Below are positions 45,101-57,100 of a stretch of 64,000 nt of DNA, one piece after another. The notes beneath the pieces are model-generated. The model saw only the letters and a list, made by a program, of their open reading frames with translations. It searched no databases and had not been told where the DNA came from. Source of the stretch: Notospermus geniculatus (Eukaryota; Nemertea; Pilidiophora; Heteronemertea; Lineidae); NCBI GenBank assembly GCA_002633025.1, contig NMRB01001943.1, positions 65,961 through 129,960 of the forward strand. Direction: 5' to 3'. The stretch's first letter is position 1. Every line of letters begins with the position of its first letter. The translations under genes were made by a program, and so were the position numbers.

Positions 45101-48100
45101 AGCCTGCTCATCAATGTCACCATGTGACATTAATCATTCCGTCCTGGCGTGCTGTTGGGTCTGTAATGACAGCTAAAACGCGTTCATTTTCTGTCAATAA
45201 ATTTCCAAATTGCACACGACAATTGTCATGATGAGACGGGTAATAAAACAATTTTATGGTTATAAAGTATTTCATTATGAAATGAAATACATTGTATTGT
45301 GATATGTGTTCAAGTAGCCATGTTAAAGGACGGACAGTTAAGGACAGATGGGGACTGGTGGCATGGCTGGACTCGGGGGGGGGGGGGGGGNNNNNNNNNN
45401 NNNNNNNNNNNNNNNNNNNNNNNNNNNNNNNNNNNNNNNNNNNNNNNNNNNNNNNNNNNNNNNNNNNNNNNNNNNNNNNNNNNNNNNNNNNNNNNNNNNN
45501 NNNNNNNNNNNNNNNNNNNNNNNNNNNNNNNNNNNNNNNNNNNNNNNNNNNNNNNNNNNNNNNNNNNNNNNNNNNNNNNNNNNNNNNNNNNNNNNNNNNN
45601 NNNNNNNNNNNNNNNNNNNNNNNNNNNNNNNNNNNNNNNNNNNNNNNNNNNNNNNNNNNNNNNNNNNNNNNNNNNNNNNNNNNNNNNNNNNNNNNNNNNN
45701 NNNNNNNNNNNNNNNNNNNNNNNNNNNNNNNNNNNNNNNNNNNNNNNNNNNNNNNNNNNNNNNNNNNNNNNNNNNNNNNNNNNNNNNNNNNNNNNNNNNN
45801 NNNNNNNNNNNNNNNNNNNNNNNNNNNNNNNNNNNNNNNNNNNNNNNNNNNNNNNNNNNNNNNNNNNNNNNNNNNNNNNNNNNNNNNNNNNNNNNNNNNN
45901 NNNNNNNNNNNNNNNNNNNNNNGGGCAAGTAAAAGACCCCATCCAAGTGAGGAACATGAGTAGCTTGAGATGGCCTCTTCCGTACTTACCAGGGCCAATC
46001 TCGCATGGGACAGTAAGCCGTGGTGACTTGTACCTTGTGCCTTTGCAAGGGCAAGTAAAAGACCCCATCCAAGTGAGGAACATGAGTAGCTTGTGATGGC
46101 CTCTTCCGTACTTACCAGGGCCAATAATGCTATGGCTTCGGCCCTGATGGAAAAATCAAATTCGCATCGAATACGTCCACTGATTTAGATTACCGCTATC
46201 GTTTTCTTGATAAATGTGGGTGAAATGTGAATCTTGTGTGTCCCACCCTAATTTAAGCCGTTTATCTAAATTGTTACATTTTTATGATCTCCAAGGCCAT
46301 CAGGAGACAAAATATGTTCAAAATATTGCCATAAATATTCCTAACTGTCATTCAGTTCCCTCGAAGCAGACTTTTCGTCTGCTTGTAATGATTTCTGGAG
46401 TCAGCTGGCTGAAACAAAGGTTTCCCGATGGTTGACTGACCCTGAGTGACTTCAGTCCAGTGATCGGGATAACGGCATGAAACAATGGGAATTAGGCATG
46501 GCTGCACCAGTGAATTGATGCTGAACAGAATCTCGTTTAAATAAAGCTCATTTATACCCCAGATAATTTGCTGTCACATTAAGAACCATCTTTCGGAGCG
46601 TGCGGCCGACTAACCTGGCGAGAGGAGCCTAGGCCTACTGACCTAAACATTGCTCCACTTACAGACTTGAAAGAGCGCAGCATCAAGCGCTGAGCGAAAA
46701 CCCAGCCGCAGTTTCGAACCCCGGTGAATACGAATCGGCGGCTGTTTGAAATTAAACAGATACGCGAAGCCTTCAATCTGTCGTCCACTGCAATAACTGG
46801 CCGTAGAAGACGAACGAAGTTACATGTAAGCTGCGAAAATTCGCGCGGCATCACGTAGGCCTAGTCTACTGTAAAAACCTTGCAAGCATCACAGACAATT
46901 CATTTGATATTCCTCGCACGTGGTAAGCGGGCCTACTAACCTGAACCTTATTAATTTACTCGTCACCCAGGCGACCTTAACTACTTATATTTCCATTATT
47001 TATGGAGGAATGATGATCAATGGACTAGTTTTTCTTGTGTCATTTATGCCAATTACCAGGGAATAATTTTTCATCGGATGTGAATGAGAGCCAACACAAA
47101 GCTTTATGCCCCAACAGGACGGGGAAGAGGATTATTCTCCGAATGGTAGTAACGTATTCATAGAATATCCTCCACAAATCATTAAAAACAAACAAAAGTG
47201 TTCATCAACGCTGCCCCCGATCTTTTATTTCGTAGTAGAAATTCCCATTCATAAAATCGCACGATCGGAAATCGGAAGCGTGCAAAAATTGGTGACTGGT
47301 TCTGATGGTTACGTTATCATGGGTTTCTCACACACATGTGATTGTCACAGTCGACGTATTGGCGACCCTGCCACTGAGGGCAGGCTGTCATTGTGGTCAG
47401 GGACCATGTGGGGACGGGACCTTTGTACTATGGGTCCTAGGACCGTGACGGTAACACCTCAAGCCATATAACAGCAGTGCATTCCTCGCGGACACGCATA
47501 TTTCCGCAAACTATTACAAAAGCAAGTATTGTTGGGAGGATGAGAATTTCTGGTGTTTAAAATAGAAAAATCACTAACCTCTTGACCTCGGGCGACGTCC
47601 CCTCAAACCCCAGGACACTCTGAAGTGACGGAGTTTAAGGGTCTGCAACGCCTGGCCCTGCATACGCTTTGCATGAGTCCGTGCACATCACGCATTTGTC
47701 TGGCACTATCATTTGCGCTGTTCTGTGCATTTATGTACATGTACATGTAGATTCAGCACACCAGATAAAAACCACACCCACATCCCTATGGGCGCTACTG
47801 CTGTAATGCCAGACCCTGTAGGCTGTTATAAGAGGTATCGTCTACTCACACCAAGCCGTCTGTTTCATTGTAATTTCACCCCAATGTGTGGAATGACGTG
47901 ACAGGTTATGAGCCAGTGCCAGAATGTTTTGTCTGGATTTGACCTTCGTCAGGTGGACAACACTCATTAGGCCGATTCTATCTTCTGCAATTAAGACGTC
48001 AGCAAGGGCTTCATCTGAATCTATATCAGAAAAATACATTTTCCAGGGTTTGGTAATGATGAATATCCTCCTTCCAATAAGGCACACTTGGTGAATAGAA

Positions 48101-51100
48101 TTTGACATCACCCACTTACCTTCCTTTTAGGCTGCAGTACCCCTTACATGCCTTATATCAAACCTAGGCCTCAAATATCAGCTGAGCGCCAGGCCCATGG
48201 GCCTCTTGTTGAAGAGCCGCCATTGAGGCGTGGCGTGTTACACTGCTTTGCGTGCATGATGCACATGCTCTTGTACAGTACAACGTCACGGATGTAGGCC
48301 TACTGTCGTTTCGATAGTGAATTGTAGAACACCAAGTTGTCTATGCAACAGGCACCAACCCTTTGTTTCAGCCCCCCCCCNTTGTTTCAGCCCCCCCCCC
48401 CCCCATCGGAGGGCCAAATGCCAGAGCCAAGAATGCTTTGATTGCCTGCTTCCCAACAAGTTGGCGCGGGTTTTAGGGTCTAAAAACGGGAGAGTCCATC
48501 CATGGCTGCTGGGTCTCTGCTTTATTTCGATATTATTATTATTTTGACGGTGATTGTGTGCGATCACCTTCCGGTACTTTCCTGTTCCGTCTGGCTGCGT
48601 TTCAGCAGTTTGCTTTCAATGCCGTTTGCTTTGGAGATTCTCCTCCTCCACGCTTCGTCTAACAATATTACATGGCCCAAGGCACAAGGCACGATGCTTC
48701 CAGCCCGCTACCTAACAACAGCTGACAACTTCTGGGCGAATTCACTGGCTATTTTTGCAGCCCTAACAGCAACATTCAATTTAGTATCACTCAAATTCCA
48801 CAACTTTTCACACTCCATAACTGCTTTGGCTACGAAGTCATCTCATGTTTGACACGGCTGAACTGGAATCAGTGCTGTTTTCGTAAACGTCAAAAACAAC
48901 CACGTGTTTTTATGCGTTGAGTCGTCTGGTTACAGATCGCCATCCCCTGCTGTGTACAACAGATTTTGTATTCATCAAAGATGAAAAATTTAGCTTTCTT
49001 GGAAAATTACTGAATGCTGCATGGAAAATTTGATCAATAGGCGGACAAAATTAGAGATTTAAAGTTGACCTAACTTTGGTGTCTCATTGTATGTTGTTGG
49101 TCCGAAAGAATGACCATGGGCATTCAAATACCCTCTTGAGTTTTTTCTCAGTAACCTTCCTCTCTCTGCCGTAACTTCCTTGCTTACTTCTCGGGCCTCG
49201 CTTTCGACGCTTCCTTGTTTACCCTAGCTCTATAGGACACATCTAGGACAGGTCAAAATTTCACCTGACGGGTGGTAATTTTAGTCATTATGCACAGAGT
49301 CACTGCGGTCTCTGTCAAATTCTTAGGGTCATCACGAAGGTCTTTATTTAAAGGGCACAAGGGAATGTTTTATGGTGGTGCTTTGAACCCTGTTGCAAAT
49401 TGAATCTGGTAGCAGGTAATAGGGAGGTTTCGCAAATCTGACGAAACACGGAATACAAAATACGAAAATGGACTTCATTTCCATGACGTAATGTATTTCA
49501 GGAGATGGTTGGTACCACAAATATCGCCTGTTGCAAGAGCGTCTTTTAGCGTATGACGTTAGATCGATAGAGTTACGGTGTATATTAAACTTTGAAATTT
49601 ATCTTTCGTTTCCACTACATAGATACGAAGTGGAAATAAATTTAAAAATTCAAGATGCACCATCTCTCGGTCTTACATGATATGCTACAAGACGCACTGG
49701 CAGCAAGGACATTTTTGGTAGCAACCATCTCCTGAAATACATCAGGTCCTGGAAATGAAGTTGAATTTCGTATTTCGTACTTCGTACTTCGTTTTTCGTC
49801 AGATTTGCGAAACCTCCCAAATTTCTTACTCCGAAGCAGGTGATATATACACTAGCACAACACTCAGGATAAATGTGTAAAGATTGGTCTCGGTGGCTTT
49901 ACGGGTAGGCCTACATGCAAAAATTCATAAGCTCGCTTATGAATTTTTGGTACATGCCATTGCATATGCATTAATGATATATCGATATACCATATAGCAC
50001 GAAATGCTAAATATGGCACCGAATGTCCTGTCAAAATGTTTATACCTATATTTTCTAGACAGTAAAAAGCGTCATCTGTTTATGGATTAGTTATATTACA
50101 TTGGGTGATGTATGCTCAATGCAAGGGTGCAAAGGTTATGACAGTCTTTATATTAATCCTTTCATACCGAAATAGGCCGGAATTCCACGCTGAAAAGTCT
50201 TGTTAAGACACAATATTTAGGCATGTCGAGTTATATCCAAGTGCAAATTTTAAACGAATGTACTATTGGCATAAGTTATAGACCTGTGGCGCGTCATTGT
50301 CCCTGGGTTGTACCGAGGCCTTGTGCCACTGGTATTACTTGACGTTCCTCGACTTGTAAACGATCGAAGCATTCAAAGTGAATATAAAAAGTCAGCCACT
50401 GATTCGAATTAGCTATATACAAAACTGACAAGTTCGTGATAGGGTGATAAAAGAATTTGTAACGGGACCGATCGCACAAAGGCAACCCTCGATTTTTCAG
50501 TCCGTACATAAAAGCACGGACACGTCCTACTGTGGACGCACAGCCCATTTTTGAACCGTCAGTTAAAGGTCGTACAGTCTGTACGATGGTAAGACACTTC
50601 ATCGACACTTTGTACCCCACATATCCAGTGTACGACCGCGGTGTACGACCAGTGTACGACTGAACCTAATGCTATGAAACATCAAGCATTTTATCTCAGA
50701 AATTCAACAACACATGGTGCAAAGCTAGGCCGACATCTGAGTACCAATTTTGTCAAACGCTTTTTCGTCGGAAGGGTGACCCATGCCTTTATGTTATCTC
50801 ATGTACAATGCACTCAAAGTACATCACCCCTTTGCCTTATCTCTTTCACATGCGTGGTGCAATACTTAGAAAATGAATGCGACACCTTGCTGAAGATCAA
50901 CTGTTATAGGTCCGAGGACCCGATAGGCCTACAAGCTTTCGAAGGGCCGTATGCACCAAGCAAAGATTATTTTCAGCTCAGGTTGAGCCACAACTTTTCC
51001 ATTGTCACATCATCCGCCCAGGCAAACCTGAACAATGGAAAAGTGGTGGCTCAAACTAAGTTCAAGATAATCTTCGTTTGGCGCATACGGCCCTACTGCT

Positions 51101-54100
51101 GTGTCTTCATGCTGGGTGGTTGGAATAAGGACAAACGCTGACGTATTCTTTGAAACCTTGCCAGATGAAGATAGCCAGCCCCCACCCCCACCCCCACCCC
51201 CACCCCACACACACAGTTGCCAGCTTCGTCAGCTAACCGGTATAACACCCCCGCACCCCTCCCTAAGCTACTACGTCATTGCTTCAGCTAACAGCCTTCG
51301 CTATTCTCCGCAACATGTAGTCTAATTGAAGCGCCCCCTACTTTTGCTTCCTTGAGTTTGCCGAAGTTAAAACTCAACTTCGACATCATTACATGCCGAC
51401 ATGCCCCCTACATGTAGCTGAGACACTTAAACATGGAAACTGATAAGGACAGGATTTCCACCCAATGGTACTTTTGGAAACGAAGCACGTGACCGGCGGC
51501 CAATCCTCGCTCTCATATACAATGACGTAATCACAACAGTCTGCATACACACACATACATACACATGTACTGTACATTGCAGCTTCTGAGGCAGAACTCT
51601 TTCACGNGCGACCGCGACCGCGGCACCGACCGCGGCAGCCGCATCGGATTGATCAAATGTAAAATGAATGGGAACGTTTATACACAACGCGACCGCGGCC
51701 GCGACCAAAATTTTGGTCGCGCGGCATGCCGCAGAGATTGCCTCCAGAGCGAAATTTTTGAAAATGCCGCGCGACACTTTTTTTTGTAATGTGAACTTCA
51801 ATGTGGTCCTGGCATATTTCCAGGCGACCACGGCGTTTTCGTTTATACACAGCCGCTGCCGCGGTCGGTGCCGCGGTCGCGGTCGCAGTCGCGGTCGCGC
51901 TCTGTATAAACGGGCCTTTATGCAGAATGCTTTTGTGCGCCGCGCGAAACGCGACACATTCTCGTGTCGTCGCTGCTTTGCGTGCTAACAGCAACTGTCC
52001 CTTACCACTTTACTAACAATTCCTTAACTTTAGTTACTCGTTCATTTAATTTCACTTTAAATCTAACACGAATAAATACTGACTGCTCGCTTGGCTTGCT
52101 GCTCGTCTCCTGTCCTTCGCCATGCCTCCGATAACCCGTAACAACTTCTTCTAATCAAGTTTTTCCCTGCTGGAAAACCCCATATTGTGTTGGTTGTGAA
52201 AATGTCACCCCTCACTACACTATTCCTATGAAATAGGCCTCGGGCAAGGTCCTGTCAGGAATTCTCAGAAATGTGAAAAATCTTTGTTTTGATAAAGAAA
52301 CTGGACCTTATCAACTTGAATGATGGAGGTAAAATAATTTTAGACAACTTCTTCCGACTGCGGACGGACCGTGCAATTTTGTGGAATTTTCTATCCTTAC
52401 TAATGCCGGATGGAGATACAATGTATTCGGAAAGGCAGCGGGATAGGCCTAGTCCTGCATCTTGGCCTAGAGGCATTGGGTGTGGGTGTGGGTGTGGGTG
52501 TGGGTGTGGGTGTGGTTTCGATGTAAAGTTTTATCAGTGGAAGTTGTAAGTGTACGTGTATTTGTACGTGTGATGTAAATCATGAATGGGATATGCAATA
52601 TACTGACACCACTAAAATGTCTGCTGTGTTCGCGTCTGTGTATCTTGTTGCCCGTGTTTTGTGACGTCATCAATTCAGTGAATTCGATTCTGTACTGTTA
52701 TTGAGACTCTGTGTGGACTGTCCTAGATCGTTTTCACTAACTGTGTGCATGGAATTGTCTGTACAAGGAAAAGTAGGAAAATCGGCTGATGATTGGTGAT
52801 AATTTACAGTCCCAAGTAGAAACGCACCTACAGTTATTCACACAACGATGTATTTGTAAACTGTATTCCCCGACACCAATCCCAGTCGTTTTAAACATGC
52901 ATGGATCTTCGACTTCGGATGGAGAACAGACGTTAGACTGGTTCCCGTCTTTGCCGCTGCACTCCCTTGGCGCTCATTCCACATTTTGTTGCAACCTCGT
53001 TCCCAGGAGTCGTGCGCTTTCTGGCAATATGGCGGGTGCTTCACCAACCCCAGGATTCAGCTTTAGCTTTGGATTTAACGCATTTGATTGGTTGACGGAA
53101 ACCGCCAAATATACCCAAGAATATACCCAAAGAAATTTTCAACATATTTTGGATCAAATCAAAAGGTTACCTATATCAAGGTTGAAGATTTTTTGTAAAA
53201 GGAAATTTAAAAAGCACAAAAAAAGTAAATATTTTAGATTAATTATTTTGACTCGTGCTGCCACCTATACTTAGACCAACTGATTACAGGGGTTAGTGAA
53301 GCGCCCGCCATGTTGTCAGAAAGCGGACGACCCCTGGGAACGAGGTTGATTTTGTTGCGGAACGGACAGTAGCGCCGCGGGAGCGGAGCGGCAAAGACGG
53401 GAACCAGTCTAAGCAGACGTGTCGCGAGGGATGATGCTGACGAGTTGACGCTCCTTAGCAGATTCCTTAGCCAGTGACACCAAGCATGTAACCAGCCGTA
53501 TCAATCCATCAAGGTCATAGATTAATCTATGTGTAGGCCTACTCATAGATTAATCTATGAAAGAGCCAGCAGCCACGATGGAGTAAACTGATGCCTATCT
53601 TTTTGTCTATTTTCCTGGCATATTCAGCACAAGTCAGAAACGATGAAGGTAAAATACGAGTTTCCCTTCTAAGTTTGGTAACGTACTGCTTAGTTTTTTA
53701 GACTTAATGTTGATAACAGGTCGATATGAATGCCCCATTTGTGTTCGCTTTACCGGACACACAACTAATATTGCCTTGTTTTTGTTGTAGGCTATGATGA
53801 TACCTCGGTAATCCTTGCTTTTGCGGCACACTAACACCTCGTGGCCGGTACCCCCTTGGTCACAGGTCTCCCGTCCGTGTGCTCCGCCGACAGCAGCACT
53901 AAGGAACCATTTGCCGCGCGCATTGCGCTTTGCTGTGCAATAACGCCTCATAACCGCGCATGAATACGTCTTGCGGACGCTGCTGCGAGTCCCGTATGTC
54001 GCTAGCCATCCTTTTCACATAATTGCTGCTGATTGCGCTCTTAACTATCAATAATGGTGTTTTTTTCTAACATATGCCGAGTAGTATAGGTAGCGAAGAC

Positions 54101-57100
54101 CTACTCTCCCTGCATTAACTTTTTGCAGAATAAAATGCTTGAACAGTAAAAGAAATTTGAGTACAAATGATATATTTGGGAGTACCGTATACGTGTAATG
54201 GTTTTCGGCGTCGCTGGAACATTTGCGTAACATTCACGGTAAAACGCTGAATGCGCTCATAAAAACACACAGGCCCAAACGACGTCCAGACATCTCTTCC
54301 AACGTGGAACACATTATACAACGTATCATAACAGTTGTTGGCCAGATATCTAATGATGACGATATGGAAAATGATGATATCACTCAGATATCAGATGATG
54401 ATGTCAGTCAGATATCTGATGACGACGATGATGAGTGATGATCGGATATCTGATATTATAATGATATCAGTCAGATATCTGATGTTGATGATGAAGTTAA
54501 TGATATCTGATGTTGATGACGAAGTTAATGATGATGACTGAACTCTCTGATAATGATCTTTCATATAAACACCTAGGCCTATATCTGTTGAGACACAAAT
54601 ATCTGCTCATGATATCACAGAGACACCTGTCAGATGCAAATAGTGTCTGCCATTTGAATGATAAGAATAGGCCTACCAAACAAAGGGCTGCTGACAAATC
54701 GCCTTGTCTTGTTTAATAAACTACTTTCCCTTCGAATAGGCCTACATGTATATCCGTTTCATATGGTGCGATATTCTTCTGACTACGCGGCAGTGACGTC
54801 ATTGTGCCACACGTCATTCTCAAGTGAGAGAGCACTCTCGAAACTGTCAGTGCCAGATTTTACCGAAGAATGACGGAAAGACCCGAAATGTTACGAATGC
54901 TTGTGACCGTCGTCTCGTGCATTTTCTACTCGAACTATTGGTCGGCGACGGCCGGTCAGACCCGCGTTCAACAGCCGATGAGAAAACAACATAGGGTTCG
55001 TGGATTAATAGCCGTCTTATGTTTAATGGGTCAGGGATCAAACTGATGGGTTTTATGGGATTTGTTCAGAAATGTGGAGTAGAAACTTTTGTTTCCACGG
55101 GCGAGGGCAACAGACGCCGCACTGGCTGTGCCTAGTGCTCAAAGGGTGAGGGGTGGGAACCTCAGGGATGCTTGAACATATCTGTTCCTTTGATGTCATT
55201 GTCATAATCTCATGCCGGGTGACGTGGACACGTCGTTACTGCGGCGTCACACAGAGTTATGAATCTCGATGAAAGTAACCGCTGTGACAGTTTCCATATG
55301 GCACAGAGATTATTTGAATATCAAAATGGAGTAGGCATTGTTCTGTTATAATTACGAACGTGTTGATAATGGATGGTTCCACAGCATTGTCTGTCATCGA
55401 CCTGGGAGACCGCGAACACCACAGATTCTATGCTGTGCTTCCAATACAGGCGTATCACGGTTGCCGTGGAATAGTTCATGAAGTTTACTTATGGTCGTCA
55501 GACGAAAAAAAAGTTTACCACAGAAGATGCGTTCGGGACAGCAATGCAGTTACAGAAAATCTCAAAATCGAAGCGCGAGTGCGGACAGACGTGAGGCCGG
55601 GCCAGGAAATATTTGCAAATCTGTTCTTGAAATATTGGTTTTATTGAATATTTGTCACAGAAACAACATGAATCATGAAAAGAGGACGCCAAATTCATGA
55701 AATCCATCAAAGTTATGATGTGAAGTCACTCTGAATGAAAAAAAAGGTTAAAAGTTTTTTTTAAACACTAAATTGCGCGGAAGTTTTATTTTGTTTTCAG
55801 GGAATGGAGGAAGAATTGCTAACCGTCCGAAACTGACAACCGCACAGCGTCATAAATTTAACTCTAACTAAAGCATTCCTCAGCACACAGCATTCGTCAT
55901 CATCACCCGAACTATCTCTGTTGCGTAACGTTAGAGGCTCGCGTTCAAGTTTCCGGCGAATCACCGCGCAATGCTTCATTCATGTAACCATCCGCATGCT
56001 ATCCTGAACTCATGCCCATATTTCTCCTCTCGAAGTTAAGAACTGTACTTTCGTTTTGAAAATGGGTGGGTGGGATGGGGTGGATTATTAAGGCCGCCGC
56101 TTGCATATGCAACCCAGCAATACCCAGTAACAATTCCTTATAGCGCCTTCATCCGACCTCATTTCTTCATTAAAAATCATCAGACACACATCACACTAGC
56201 CTGGTTCCCTGGCCACCGTCTAGATGGACGGTGGCCAGGGAACCAGTCTAACATCACACAAACGTATAACCTTCACGAAGTAGCTGAGGCGGATTTTGTG
56301 AGGGGCATGAATATTTTTGAGGTGACAAAATCGGAAATGTAGACTGGTTCCCGTCTTTACCGCTCCACCCCCTTGGCGCTACTTTCCAGTAATTCGTAAT
56401 TCAATAAAATGGTAAAAGTTCTTTGGCACTCCTTCAACAGTTAAAAGTTAAAATTTAACACACAGTTAAAAGTTAAAATTTAACACCAGTTAAAAGTTAA
56501 AATTTAACACTACAGTTAAAAGTTAAAATTTAACACTAGTTAAAAGTTAAAATTTAACACTGTTGAAGGAGTGCCAAAGAACTTTTACCATTTTATTGTT
56601 TTACCCTTCAAAGAATGCCTCTGAAAGAACTAATTCGTAATTCGCGGAAGTAGAGCGGCAGAGACGGGAACCAGTCTATCGAAAATGCTGCGTCACTGCG
56701 TCATGCCTTTCACCTCTCCGCCCCTAGCTAGCACTTACCCATCGGAACACCTCTCTTAGATAGACCAGAGAACATATACTATACATATACAGACATAGAT
56801 TCATCTTAATTCGTAGTGTAATCTTTGCCATGGTATTTGTGACCCACATGATGAAGAAGTCCAAAATTTCCCAGAATGCTTTGTAATTTTTCATCGTCTC
56901 GCCAGGGGGCGTTTGCGATCAGCAATGCAGCTAAAAATGCTGGCCATTTGTTCAATGCTGTTTCTGAAACCAAAGATGGTCGAATTTACCCAGAAAAGGG
57001 AGAAATAGAAATCGGATAGGCCTGTTACCATTGATGACCAGGCTGAGGGAAGTAAGTGATACAAAAATCAAGGTAGATTGGTTCCCGTCTTTGCCGCTTC

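Noticed and set aside
45117-46124. Open frames of up to 335 codons around 45.1-46.1 kb
   Set aside because: They run through the 532-N gap; the readable ends are SINE-A and ordinary sequence.
50641-51141. 166-codon frame
   Set aside because: Its second half is the palindromic MITE 50944-51093 and the first half has no family motif or splice signal context.
51427-51994. Arg/Ala-rich frames of 100-176 codons on both strands
   Set aside because: Explained by the GCGACC/GGTCGC simple-repeat foldback, which is open in several frames.
53029-53274. Protein-like frame MAGASPTPGFSFSF...
   Set aside because: Lies wholly inside the non-autonomous MITE 52992-53348 and matches no known family; most likely chance.
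54345-54545. Asp-rich repeat protein
   Set aside because: Produced by a degenerate GATATCTGATGATGA tandem repeat; all frames of the repeat stay open.
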